The notes under the pieces: model-generated
Seen by the model: only the letters and a program-made list of their open reading frames with translations
Databases searched by the model: none
Told to the model about the DNA's origin: nothing
From: Elusimicrobia bacterium GWA2_51_34
GTDB taxonomy: Bacteria; Elusimicrobiota; Elusimicrobia; Elusimicrobiales; UBA9959
Reading direction: 5' to 3'
Length of the DNA: 64,000 nt
Assembly: GCA_001799565.1 (NCBI GenBank)
Contig: MGTS01000014.1
Coordinates: 62,001-126,000 of the forward strand
Shown here: in pieces, positions 50,554 through 58,536 of the stretch
Numbering within the stretch: position 1 is the first letter of the stretch
Layout of the letters: each line of letters opens with the position of its first letter
Position numbers and translations under genes: made by a program

Positions 50554-50588
50554 AGTGCCGTATCAGGGCCTATGGCTTTCAGACGGCC
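50554..50588 (+). repeat. REP-like palindrome (family Q), copy 4
   Basis: GTGCCGTATCAGGGCCTATG then GCTTTCAGACGGCC: outer stem GCCGT/ACGGC conserved. Matches the minus-strand reading of the copies at 21731 and 21968. Confidence 0.8.
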
Positions 50589-50598
50589 AACCGCAATT

Positions 50599-51642
50599 TT
50601 AGGGTTTTACGGACTGAATAAGCGCTCCGGAAACTGTTAAATCATCCTCTGACAAATGCCGGAATCTGCCGGACAGCCGCGCGGTTTTAAGTCCGGCTCC
50701 GGACAGAACTTTTTTTACCGTTATTATTTTGAAGCCCGCTTCTTTTTGCAGGGCGATGTGCGCCGACAGCGGCTCCCGGTTTATTAAATACGGCTTTCTG
50801 CCTTTTATCAGCTTCCACATAAAATCGGAATATCCCCAATGGCCGTTCCAGTCCGCCGCGGTACCGTGGCTGCGGAAATCTATCTGGTGCGACATAAAAC
50901 CGCCCGGTTTAAGCCATTTCCACAGATTCTTATATACGGTGTCAAGCGGTTCGGCGTGTTCCAGCACGGCTTGTGAGTAAATCATGTCTACTGTTGACGA
51001 CCCTGCGATATCCGTATCATTCCAGGGCGCGAAGTAGTGTATCTGTCCGGCTAAGGCGGCCGGGTCTGCTTCGCTTAACAATAGCTTCGCAGGACCACGT
51101 CCCTCAGAAGCTCCGGGCAAAAGCGCCGGAGCGAAGGAGGATGGGTGTTCCTGGCTTAAGGCTATAAGCTCTTTGCGCAGTTGTGAAATGCGTTCCCGCT
51201 CCGGAGTTTTTTTAAAGAGTTCGCCCGAAAATATGTGTCCGGGAAAATCGTATGATCTTAAGGTTGGTTTTACGCTGGGGAATTCGTTTTCATCCGGTAT
51301 GGGCGTTCCGGCCTGAAACAGGGCTACAAGCGCGTCAAAAATTTCAAGGTTGTGCAGGTTGGAACAGTATTTGACTATATCCAGCCCGTAATAGCGCTGA
51401 GCTCCTGAAATAAGCCCGGCGAGGCCGGCGCCAAGTGAACTGCCGGGGCCCAATTCGGCTATGACCCGCGGAAAAGAGGGGATGAGCCCGCTTTCATATG
51501 CGGATACCAGATGCCTCAGCCATACGCTGTAGCAGTACCGCGCGTCCGCGTAATCTATGTATTTTTTTGACCTCCGATAGTGGATAAGCCTTGCTCCAGG
51601 CAGAAGACTTAGTATCCCGGTAATAAGGGGCCTGATGATCAT
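50599..51642 (-). CDS. SAM-dependent methyltransferase with in-frame repeat insertion
   Basis: A 347-aa class I methyltransferase: motif I IAELGPGSSLGAGLAG (61-76), and post-insertion motif region DMIYSQAVLEHAEPLDTVYK with the YKNLWKWLKPGGFMSHQIDF segment. Residues ~167-196 (beginning SSFAPALLPGASEGRGP and continuing AKLLLSEAD) are encoded by a palindromic element (51064-51142) of the family found in miaB, in the opposite orientation. Substrate unknown. Confidence 0.8.
   Translation of the reverse strand: MIIRPLITGILSLLPGARLIHYRRSKKYIDYADARYCYSVWLRHLVSAYESGLIPSFPRVIAELGPGSSLGAGLAGLISGAQRYYGLDIVKYCSNLHNLEIFDALVALFQAGTPIPDENEFPSVKPTLRSYDFPGHIFSGELFKKTPERERISQLRKELIALSQEHPSSFAPALLPGASEGRGPAKLLLSEADPAALAGQIHYFAPWNDTDIAGSSTVDMIYSQAVLEHAEPLDTVYKNLWKWLKPGGFMSHQIDFRSHGTAADWNGHWGYSDFMWKLIKGRKPYLINREPLSAHIALQKEAGFKIITVKKVLSGAGLKTARLSGRFRHLSEDDLTVSGALIQSVKP
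51064..51142. repeat. In-frame palindromic element inside the methyltransferase gene
   Basis: Reverse-orientation copy of the miaB element: GTCTGCTTCGCTTAACAATA, GCTTCGCAGGACCACGTCCC, then a variant containing nested stem CTCCGG/CCGGAG. Hairpin loop CAC in place of GCG keeps GGAC/GTCC pairing. Confidence 0.88.
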
Positions 51643-51935
51643 GGATATATATTTTTGATGGAGTCAAACTTGATTCCGTATAAATTGGAATTTGTCTTCT
51701 TGCGGCCCCAGACCACTTTGCCGGAAATTTCCATAACCCCTTTTGTCAGGATCCTTATGCGCGCGCGTATATGCGTTCCTGTGTCCAGAAGTTTAGTGGT
51801 TGAAAAAGAGGCGCCGCCCATAGAGAAATTGACCAGTTGCGCGGTCCAGGCGATAGACTTCCCGGACTCATCATAAATCTCCAGCACCGAATTATGCCGC
51901 TGACGTTCAAAACGCCGGTTGTTTTTTGAGGGCAT
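51639..51935 (-). CDS. Small PilZ-domain protein
   Basis: A 98-aa single-domain PilZ protein: arginine motif NRRFERQRH (residues ~5-13), NFSMGGASFS (~37-46) matching DxSxxG, then beta-strands. Start of the downstream methyltransferase overlaps its stop by 4 bp, so expression is coupled. c-di-GMP binding inferred from the motifs. Confidence 0.82.
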   Translation of the reverse strand: MPSKNNRRFERQRHNSVLEIYDESGKSIAWTAQLVNFSMGGASFSTTKLLDTGTHIRARIRILTKGVMEISGKVVWGRKKTNSNLYGIKFDSIKNIYP

Positions 51936-51974
51936 GAATATCTCCTTACGCGTATAGAGGTAAGCGTTTTTCTT

Positions 51975-52020
51975 CCAACCCCTGAACCGTGAACCGATGA
52001 ACCTTCTCCAGTGAACCTGT
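51975..52020. repeat. Array (family E), copy 2
   Basis: CCTGAACCGTGAACCGATGA then ACCTTCTCCAGTGAACCTG: 7-8-bp TGAACCG words as at 49554-49687. Confidence 0.75.
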
Positions 52021-52024
52021 GTAG

Positions 52025-53185
52025 TTACACTGGATCATTATTTTTTGTCAGTCTGCCTATTATTCCAAGCGTTAAGCGGGCGCAGCCGAAGAAATCCTTC
52101 AGGTCCAGATACTCATGCGTGGTGTGCACCTCGCGCATGCCGGTGCCAAGTATCGGCGCGCTTATGCCGTGACCGTACATAATGTTGGCGTCGGTTCCGC
52201 CGCCCGATGCCATGGCCTTCATTTTCAGGCCCTGGTCCTTCATGGCTTCCTCAATAATTTTCAGTACGGGGTCGCGGCTGTTTATTATCAGGTTCGGGAA
52301 TTTGTGTTCCAGCAGAAAATCATACCTGGGTGAAAATGTTTTGCCCCGCGAGCGTACCCGCATTTTTTTAACCGCTTTCTTAAGACAGTCTTCCATGTGA
52401 CGCGTCTGGCGGCGGAGTTTTTCAAGGTTGTGGCTGCGTGCCTCGCCGCTTAATTCCACCAGAGGCGGAACAATATTGACTGCGTTCCCCCCGTTTATAA
52501 AGCCGATATTGGCCGTAGTCTCGCTGTCTATGCGGCCCAGTTTCATGCCGGCTATCGCCGAAGATACAATTTTAATGGCCGAGATGCCCTTCTCCGGGGC
52601 AACGCCGGCGTGGGCGGCCAGGCCGTAAACTTTTATATCCATTTTGTCTGCGGCTGGCGCGCTTGTGATAACGCAGTCAAGTGGCTTTTCGTTGTCAAAA
52701 ATAAGGCCGCGGCGGGCTTTCAGCTTTGAATAGTCAAGAAATTTAGCCCCCATAAGCGCCATTTCCTCGCTTATGGTAAACACCAGCTCAAGCGGCGGGT
52801 GCGGAAGGCGCATCTCCTCAAGGACTTTTACGGTTTCAATGATGATGGCGATGCCCGCCTTGCAGTCCGCGCCAAGCACCGTAGTGCCGTCGGAGGTAAC
52901 GCGGTCCGAGTGGACTTGCGGTTTTATGTCAGCCGCCGGGCCAACTGTGTCCATGTGGGCGGATAATAAAAACGGCTCCCCGCCCCCCGTGCCCTTGATC
53001 TTAACCACCAGGTTGCCGCTGTCGCCCTGTATCTTTTCACCGGCGTTATCCATATAAACCGCGGCGCCCATAAGCTTGAAAATTCTTTCCAGGCGCGTGG
53101 CGACCCCGGCCTCTTTGCCTGAAAGAGAACTTATGCTCGCCAGTTCCGTGAAATTTCGGACCATGCGTTTTTCATTTATTGACAT
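52025..53185 (-). CDS. M20-family peptidase, PepT-like
   Basis: A 386-aa metallopeptidase: FLLSAHMDTVGPA (metal His/Asp), TVLGADCKAGIAI, general-base ISEEMALMGAK, and the late SGGGTDANIMYGHGI metal His. A dimerisation domain is embedded at ~185-300. Closest to the peptidase T-like group that includes tripeptide/dipeptide aminopeptidases. Single gene, 9 bp after the lipoprotein gene in the same direction. Confidence 0.88.
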   Translation of the reverse strand: MSINEKRMVRNFTELASISSLSGKEAGVATRLERIFKLMGAAVYMDNAGEKIQGDSGNLVVKIKGTGGGEPFLLSAHMDTVGPAADIKPQVHSDRVTSDGTTVLGADCKAGIAIIIETVKVLEEMRLPHPPLELVFTISEEMALMGAKFLDYSKLKARRGLIFDNEKPLDCVITSAPAADKMDIKVYGLAAHAGVAPEKGISAIKIVSSAIAGMKLGRIDSETTANIGFINGGNAVNIVPPLVELSGEARSHNLEKLRRQTRHMEDCLKKAVKKMRVRSRGKTFSPRYDFLLEHKFPNLIINSRDPVLKIIEEAMKDQGLKMKAMASGGGTDANIMYGHGISAPILGTGMREVHTTHEYLDLKDFFGCARLTLGIIGRLTKNNDPV

Positions 53186-53194
53186 AATAGCCTC

Positions 53195-53905
53195 TTACTC
53201 CACAAGGTTCTGGCCGTTAAATTTTATGTATTCATATTCGCAAAAAGCGTTGTCGGTCCCGCCTTCCATTTTGGCGCCGATGGCTATTTTCTGCGAGGGC
53301 GCGGCAAGGGTCCCGGGAACTTCGGCTTCAAAAATATCCGCAAAAGCTCTTCCATTGGCGGAGTAAAGGGCTTTGAAAATTTTGCCGGCTCTTTCAAACC
53401 TGAAAACGAGGGCGTCTTTCGGCAGCGCAAACATTTTTCCGTCCGGACCGTAGCTGACAAACAACAGCGGTTGTGACGCGCCGGCTTCAAAGCGCTGTTC
53501 CAGAAGTATTCTGAAAACCGTTTTACCGCCACTGGGTATGGGACGATGTGTTTCATTGCCGAACCAGATATAAGTGAAAAAGCTTTTTTTAGCCCCCGCC
53601 ACGGCGTTGGGAACCGCCTTGAATTCCAGACGCCAGCTTTGGCCCGTCAGTTCTTTCGCCGCTATCAACCCCGGGTGGGCGCCTCCGGAGGGATTTTCCA
53701 GCGAAGAATCCTGGTTGGGCTGCGGATAATAATAAAGGCGGCCATCCTTGATCTCGTGGCGGCCGTAGGAGTCGTTCCAGCCTATCCAGGTTTCCCAATC
53801 GTCAATGCTGAAAGCGCCTTTTTTGAACATGGCGGGGTTAATGCAGCCGGCCGCAAACAGAGCCGTCAGCATTAATCCCGTCAATTTTGCCGAGTAATTT
53901 TTCAT
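53195..53905 (-). CDS. Putative lipoprotein
   Basis: A 236-aa protein from the ATG at 53905 (MKNYSAKLTGLMLTALFAAG then Cys): a lipobox LFAAGC. The longer frame to 53947 translates array/REP-adjacent DNA. The mature part resembles the concanavalin-like beta-sandwich domains used for carbohydrate or laminin-G-type recognition (SWRLEFKAVPNAVAGAKKSF then FTYIWFGNE), not firmly assigned. Upstream of the M20 peptidase. Confidence 0.7.
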   Translation of the reverse strand: MKNYSAKLTGLMLTALFAAGCINPAMFKKGAFSIDDWETWIGWNDSYGRHEIKDGRLYYYPQPNQDSSLENPSGGAHPGLIAAKELTGQSWRLEFKAVPNAVAGAKKSFFTYIWFGNETHRPIPSGGKTVFRILLEQRFEAGASQPLLFVSYGPDGKMFALPKDALVFRFERAGKIFKALYSANGRAFADIFEAEVPGTLAAPSQKIAIGAKMEGGTDNAFCEYEYIKFNGQNLVE

Positions 53906-53923
53906 AGTTCTTTTATCGCCCTT

Positions 53924-53946
53924 CCCTATCCTCCACCCTAAACCCA
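53924..53946. repeat. Short array (family L), copy 2
   Basis: CCCTATCCTCCACCCTAAACCC words, as at 35137-35169. Followed directly by a REP-like copy. Confidence 0.5.
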
Positions 53947-53995
53947 ATCCTTTGGAGGTGTCGTCTCAAAAGGCCCCTGGCCCAAAAACGGCCTC
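53943..53995 (+). repeat. REP-like palindrome (family Q), copy 5
   Basis: CCCAATCCTTTGGAGGTGTC, stem GTCGT/ACGGC with G-T wobble, inner GGCC-CCT-GGCC. Lies between dtd and the lipoprotein gene. Confidence 0.75.
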
Positions 53996-53999
53996 TACC

Positions 54000-54449
54000 C
54001 TATACCCTGCTTTTGCTGTCCAGCCATATTGTTACGGGGCCGTCGTTTACCAGCGCCACTTCCATTTCAGCCGCAAAAACGCCGGTTTTTACCGCAATGC
54101 CGAGGCCTTTAAGACATAAGTGGAAATGCTCATAAAGCGGCATCGCCTTTTCTGGCCTTGCGGCCGAACCGAAATCGGGTCGGCGGCCTTTTGAAGCGTC
54201 GCCGTAAAGCGTGAACTGGGACACCACCAGCGCCTCTCCTTTTATGTCAAGCAGTGAGAGATCGAATTTTCCTTCGGTATTTGAAAATATCCTCAGATTG
54301 GCGGTTTTGTCGGCTAAAAGCCGTGCGTCGCTTTCATCGTCATCCTTCCCGACTCCCAAAAAAACTACCAGTCCCGCTCCTATAGCGCAGTGTTCCCTGC
54401 CTTTAACGCTGAGATTGCTCTTTTTGACCCTTTGTATCAAGGCGCGCAT
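54000..54449 (-). CDS. dtd: D-aminoacyl-tRNA deacylase
   Basis: Hydrolyses D-amino acids mischarged on tRNA. A 149-aa protein of normal length: [15 protein letters not shown] at the start, [17 protein letters not shown] (active-site Ser-Gln and Thr) and the cis-Gly-Pro motif [11 protein letters not shown] at the end. Divergent to the small RAM-domain gene. Confidence 0.95.
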   Translation of the reverse strand: MRALIQRVKKSNLSVKGREHCAIGAGLVVFLGVGKDDDESDARLLADKTANLRIFSNTEGKFDLSLLDIKGEALVVSQFTLYGDASKGRRPDFGSAARPEKAMPLYEHFHLCLKGLGIAVKTGVFAAEMEVALVNDGPVTIWLDSKSRV

Positions 54450-54557
54450 AAAATCCGGAAAGGCTCAAATGCCCCGGGCTTAAGTTTTCCCCCGCACTTG
54501 TTCCCAAAAGGGCTAAAGTGCGGATTAATAACGCTAATTATACCTTAATTTTAATGG

Positions 54558-54563
54558 TATAAT
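54558..54563 (+). promoter_or_regulatory. Candidate -10 element for the RAM-domain gene
   Basis: TATAAT in AT-rich DNA about 57 bp before an ATG with GGAGG. No convincing -35 at 16-18 bp. Confidence 0.35.
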
Positions 54564-54619
54564 TTTGACGCCAAACGCCGGCTTTTTAGTCCGTGCGACA
54601 AGAAGGAGGAAGCTGTTTT

Positions 54620-54853
54620 ATGGTAACCGGACTTGTTCTATTAAAATTAATGCCCGGCAAGGAAAAGCAGACCCTTGCCAGACTAAAAGCTCTAAGCAGC
54701 GTGGTGCATATGTCTGCCGTGTTCGGGCGCTGGGATCTGGTGATTGATATGGAAACTGACGATCTGCCCATGCTTTCCAATATCGTGGTTCATGAAATCC
54801 GTTCAATCCCGGGAGTGCTTACCACCGAAACGCTGGTAACTACGTCGATATAG
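54620..54853 (+). CDS. Stand-alone Lrp/AsnC ligand-binding (RAM) domain protein
   Basis: A 77-aa protein, start chosen at the ATG 54620 because AGAAGGAGGAA lies upstream. Alternating strands and helices (VTGLVLLKLMPGKEKQTLAR ... GRWDLVIDMETDDLPMLSNIV then HEIRSIPGVLTTETLV) match the effector-binding half of Lrp/AsnC regulators without the DNA-binding domain. Such proteins sense amino acids or regulate by protein contact. Confidence 0.82.
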   Translation: MVTGLVLLKLMPGKEKQTLARLKALSSVVHMSAVFGRWDLVIDMETDDLPMLSNIVVHEIRSIPGVLTTETLVTTSI

Positions 54854-54863
54854 AGAAGTGCTG

Positions 54864-55031
54864 CCTTAAGCCATAAGTTTTAGATACGGCTATTGCCGTA
54901 AGCCATAGGCTTTAAGCTTTAATCCACAGGCATAACGATTGCCATACGCCTTAGGCCATCATTAAGGAAAACCCCTAAAAAGAAGTATATAGCGTATAAA
55001 GCTTATGGCTTACGGCTTAAAGCTTATGGCA
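54864..55031. repeat. Inverted array (family D), copy 2
   Basis: CTTAAGCCATAAGTTTTAGA and TACGGCTATTGCCGTAAGCC face AAGCTTATGGCTTACGGCTT and AAAGCTTATGGC. Spacer has AAGGAAAACCCCTAAA. Confidence 0.85.
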
Positions 55032-55045
55032 GACTCCCGGTAACT

Positions 55046-55567
55046 ATGCGCGCATTTACCGTTTTGCTTTTTCTGGCATTGTCCGGCAAGCCCGCCGCGG
55101 CTCAGGTCTTTTTGGGGGTTGAGGCGGGGCCGGATTCTTTTTTTAAAAACGACGGGGCAAAACTTGACGCTTTAAGCGACGACGCTTTTGCCTGGGCTTT
55201 AAGCGCCCAGATAAGTTCCACTACCCTTTACTCGGTTTTTGAATCCACCGCCGGCGAGAAAGAAATTTTAAAACATCTCCGTCACGGGCTTTATCGCCAG
55301 GAGCTGATAACGCTCATTCTTATTTCCGAAAAAACAGCTGTTCCTTTTTCAAAACTGGCGTTGGAACTGGATAGGGAAGGCAGTCTGCGGCTTTTAGCTA
55401 AAAAATATGGCGCTGATCTGCCGGCGCTGTTTCTGGAGGCCGCTGATATTAAAGCCGTGGCTGACGCGCAAACACCTCTGTTTCTTGAACCTCCCGTCGC
55501 CGAAATACGCGACTCATCCAGCGCGTTTACGGCGGAAATACCCGGTGCCGCCGGTAAAAAACCATGA
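55046..55567 (+). CDS. Secreted protein of unknown function
   Basis: A 173-aa protein with a signal peptide (MRAFTVLLFLALSGKPAAAQ), a helical middle (residues ~45-140, ISSTTLYSVFESTAGEKEIL ...) and a Pro/Ala-rich tail. Overlaps the DUF192 gene by 4 bp, so coupled. No family recognised. Confidence 0.55.
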   Translation: MRAFTVLLFLALSGKPAAAQVFLGVEAGPDSFFKNDGAKLDALSDDAFAWALSAQISSTTLYSVFESTAGEKEILKHLRHGLYRQELITLILISEKTAVPFSKLALELDREGSLRLLAKKYGADLPALFLEAADIKAVADAQTPLFLEPPVAEIRDSSSAFTAEIPGAAGKKP

Positions 55568-56172
55568 GAAAATTTTTTCTTGTGTCGTTGTATATTATAT
55601 TCTTCGGCGTTCTGGCCACCGTTGCTGTTTTGGCCGCGGACAGTTCACCTAAGGCCGGCATCATCCCGCCACCTGCTTCGGGACCGGCGGGGCCCAAAGC
55701 GGGTGATGGGGTCACAATTCCAACCGGAGCTTCAGAAGCGGAAATTACGCTGCCCGACGGCTTCAAGGTTAAAGCCCGGTTGGCGCTTACCCCCGGAGAG
55801 CAGAGCAAAGGCCTGATGTTTGTTACGGACCTGCCGCGCAATATGGGTATGTTGTTTGTTTTTGCCGAGGACGGAGTAAAATATTTCTGGATGAAGAACA
55901 CTTTTATAGATCTGGATATGGTATTCCTTTCCGGGGTAATGAAGGCGGGCAGGATTTTCCATCGTGTGCCCAGGTCTTTCGAAGGCCAGCCGGAGGCTGA
56001 AGTGGCAAGGGCAGGAGCTCCCGCGCGGTTCGTGCTGGAACTTGCCGGCGGCACGGCGCGCGCCCACGGCCTTAAACCAGGCTCAAAGCTTAAGTTATCT
56101 TTCAGTAAAGTAAAAACGGACGCCATTCATACAACGGTGAGTGATAAGTTGACGGTGGACAGCGGACAGTAG
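55564..56172 (+). CDS. DUF192 secreted protein
   Basis: A 202-aa protein: N-terminal membrane/signal segment (VSLYIIFFGVLATVAVLAAD), a low-complexity Pro/Gly/Ala stretch, then the DUF192 beta-barrel with RLALTPGEQSKGLMFVTDLP and MLFVFAEDGVKYFWMKNTFI then DLDMVFLS. DUF192 proteins are small periplasmic proteins of unknown biochemical role, found in many bacteria and archaea. Confidence 0.85.
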   Translation: MRKFFLVSLYIIFFGVLATVAVLAADSSPKAGIIPPPASGPAGPKAGDGVTIPTGASEAEITLPDGFKVKARLALTPGEQSKGLMFVTDLPRNMGMLFVFAEDGVKYFWMKNTFIDLDMVFLSGVMKAGRIFHRVPRSFEGQPEAEVARAGAPARFVLELAGGTARAHGLKPGSKLKLSFSKVKTDAIHTTVSDKLTVDSGQ

Positions 56173-56193
56173 TTTTTATGTAAAATGGTAACT

Positions 56194-56287
56194 ACTCAGG
56201 AAGCCAGAATTCAGTAGCCAGAATAAGAAAGCCGGCGAAGAGAAAAGTTCCACTATTCTGACTTCTGAATTCTGGCTGCCTGGGCAG
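56194..56287. repeat. Inverted array (family C), copy 3
   Basis: CAGGAAGCCAGAATTCAGTA and GCCAGAATAAG face ATTCTGACTTCTGAATTCTG and GCTGCCTG; reverse strand of the centre reads GTGGAACTTTTCTC, like copies 1 and 2. Confidence 0.85.
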
Positions 56288-56307
56288 TAACGTAAAATAA
56301 GATTGCC

Positions 56308-56601
56308 ATGAGTATATGGAATAACGCTTTTAAATTGCCCGCCCACCTGGCGGTAACTGATGAGGAAAAGGAAACTCTTGACCTTATCGCTGAAAAAATT
56401 AAAAAGCGCTCCCTTGGCGCAACAGCGGTGCTGGTTCTTGAAAGCACGCGTCCGGTGCACAATCTGGGTTCACAGGGCCTGGTATTTTTGGCGCCGCTGC
56501 TTAATATGGTGTTTAGCAAGGGTGATGTGGAAAAATTTACCAAACTGCTTGAAAATCCAAAAGCGGTTTCTTATCTGGTGGAAAAGATTAATGCAGAGTA
56601 G
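56308..56601 (+). CDS. Small conserved-looking cytoplasmic protein of unknown function
   Basis: A 97-aa helical protein (SIWNNAFKLPAHLAVTDEEK...) with a central hydrophobic helix (TAVLVLESTRPVHNLGSQGL then VFLAPLLNMVF). No signal, no family recognised. Between two repeat arrays, upstream of the MutL-like gene, in the same direction. Confidence 0.55.
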   Translation: MSIWNNAFKLPAHLAVTDEEKETLDLIAEKIKKRSLGATAVLVLESTRPVHNLGSQGLVFLAPLLNMVFSKGDVEKFTKLLENPKAVSYLVEKINAE

Positions 56602-56602
56602 A

Positions 56603-56693
56603 GCTGGTAGGCGAGTAAGCTTGTAGGCTAGTAGGCTTTCTGCGGAGTTCCTAAATTAGGTCCACAAGCATACACGCTTACCAGCCTACCAGC
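56603..56693. repeat. Inverted array of 8-bp units (family A), copy 2
   Basis: GCTGGTAG, GCGAGTAA, GCTTGTAG, GCTAGTAG on the left; the right arm reads the same units in reverse complement. Spacer TTTCTGCGGAGTTCCTAAA matches the A1 core. Confidence 0.9.
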
Positions 56694-56730
56694 GCAAATC
56701 ACCGTTAGGTGATTTGCCAGGAGCGTGATT

Positions 56731-58524
56731 ATGTCCGACAAAGATCTGGAAGTAATAGTAGCCACCGACTGCGGAAGCACCACTACGAAGGCTATACTGA
56801 TAGAAAAGAAAGGCGATACCTATCGCCAGACTTTCAGGGGCGAGGCCCCCACCACCGTGGAAGCCCCTTTTGAGGATGTCACAAAGGGCGTGCTTAATTC
56901 CATTACCGAAGTGGAAGAACTCTCCGGCCGCAGGCTTCTTGACGGGGAGAAAATAATTACCCCTAATGAAGGCAATACCGGAGCCGACATTTATGTGTCC
57001 ACCAGTTCCGCCGGCGGGGGCCTGCAAATGATGGTGGCGGGCGCGGTAAAGGCTATGACGGGCGAATCGGCCCAGCGCTGCGCTTTAGGTGCCGGCGCCA
57101 TAGTAATGGATGTGCTGGCTTCAAACGACGGCAGGGCCGACCACGAGAAAATAGAGCGCATCCGCCAGCTGCGGCCCGACATGATGCTGCTTTCCGGCGG
57201 CACCGACGGCGGCACTATAACGCATATTGTTGAACTGGCCCAGTTTTTAAAAGCCGCCGACCCGAAACCGCGCCTTGGAGCTTCCTATAAACTGCCGGTA
57301 ATTTTCGCCGGCAACAACAAGGCGCAGCAGCAGATAAAAGACATACTGGGCGATAGGACCGCTCTTATAATAACGGAAAACATCCGTCCCTCGCTTGAGC
57401 GGGAAAACCTGATGCCAGCCCGCCATAAAATTCACGACATTTTCCTTGAACATGTCATGCAGCAGGCTCCGGGATATCCGAGGCTGATGAAGATGGTAGG
57501 CGCCCCCATCATGCCCACTCCGGCCGCGGTAGGCATGATGACCGAGAAGTTCGCCAAGGCAAAAAACTTTAACGTGCTGGCCGTTGATATAGGCGGAGCC
57601 ACCACGGATGTGTTCTCGGTATTCTCGGGCGTTTTTAACCGCACCGTAAGCGCCAACCTGGGCATGAGCTATTCCATTTCAAATGTGATGGCCGAGACGG
57701 GCCTTGCCAATATTCTGCGCTGGCTGCCCTTTGACGTTGATGAACAGGACCTGCGCAACCGGCTGAAAAATAAGATGATAAGGCCCACCACCATTCCCCA
57801 GACCATTGAAGACCTGCAAATTGAGCACGCGGTCGCCCGCGAAGCCCTGCGCCTGGCCTTTGACCAGCACAAGTCGCTTGCTGTGGGCCTTAAAGGCGTT
57901 CAGCAGGAACGCTCGATCTCAGACGCGTTCGAGCAGACCGCTTCCGGCCAAAGCCTGATAAATCTTATGCGGCTGGACTATGTTATAGGTTCAGGCGGAA
58001 TACTCGCGCATTCCCCCCGCCGCACGCAATCCATGCTGATGATGATAGACGCCTATCAGCTTGAGGGCGTTACCCGCATGGCGGTGGATTCAATATTCAT
58101 GATGCCGCACCTGGGTGTGCTTGCCCAGATAAGCGAGAAAGCTGCGCTTGACGTGTTTTACAACGATTGTCTTGTGCGCATGGGAACCTGCCTTGCCCCC
58201 AGGGGGCTTGCCAAAGAAGGCCAGCTTATAATGGAATGGGAAGTTAAGGTTCCGGGAGAGAAAAATCTTTCAGGCGAACTGCGCTTCGGCGATATTATAC
58301 ACCTTCCGCTTGAGGCCGCCAGCGCGAAGCTTACGGCAAAACCTGTTAAGGGTTTTGACATGGGCGCCGGCTCCGGCAGCAGGGTGGAAGCGGATATTGA
58401 GGGCGGAGTGGCTGGCCTTGTGCTTGACGGCAGAGGCCGCCCCTTTGAACTTCCCAAGGCGCGCGCAAAACGGATGGATGTCTTGAACAAGTGGTACAAG
58501 GCGATGGAGATGTATCCGGGGTAG
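56731..58524 (+). CDS. MutL/GlmL-like ASKHA-fold protein
   Basis: A 597-aa protein from the ATG at 56731 (AGGAG 8 bp upstream; a GTG at 56725 is alternative). N-terminal phosphate-binding VATDCGSTTTKAIL and a second VLAVDIGGATTDVFSV identify the actin/Hsp70-like fold of the glutamate mutase MutL (GlmL) family, thought to be a reactivase or chaperone for B12-dependent carbon-skeleton mutases. No mutase subunit (MutS/MutE or lysine/ornithine mutase) lies in this window. Confidence 0.85.
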   Translation: MSDKDLEVIVATDCGSTTTKAILIEKKGDTYRQTFRGEAPTTVEAPFEDVTKGVLNSITEVEELSGRRLLDGEKIITPNEGNTGADIYVSTSSAGGGLQMMVAGAVKAMTGESAQRCALGAGAIVMDVLASNDGRADHEKIERIRQLRPDMMLLSGGTDGGTITHIVELAQFLKAADPKPRLGASYKLPVIFAGNNKAQQQIKDILGDRTALIITENIRPSLERENLMPARHKIHDIFLEHVMQQAPGYPRLMKMVGAPIMPTPAAVGMMTEKFAKAKNFNVLAVDIGGATTDVFSVFSGVFNRTVSANLGMSYSISNVMAETGLANILRWLPFDVDEQDLRNRLKNKMIRPTTIPQTIEDLQIEHAVAREALRLAFDQHKSLAVGLKGVQQERSISDAFEQTASGQSLINLMRLDYVIGSGGILAHSPRRTQSMLMMIDAYQLEGVTRMAVDSIFMMPHLGVLAQISEKAALDVFYNDCLVRMGTCLAPRGLAKEGQLIMEWEVKVPGEKNLSGELRFGDIIHLPLEAASAKLTAKPVKGFDMGAGSGSRVEADIEGGVAGLVLDGRGRPFELPKARAKRMDVLNKWYKAMEMYPG

Positions 58525-58536
58525 TAACAATTGATA

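Noticed and set aside
52025-53185. M42 glucanase/aminopeptidase
   Set aside because: Embedded dimerisation domain and motif spacing fit M20/PepT better.
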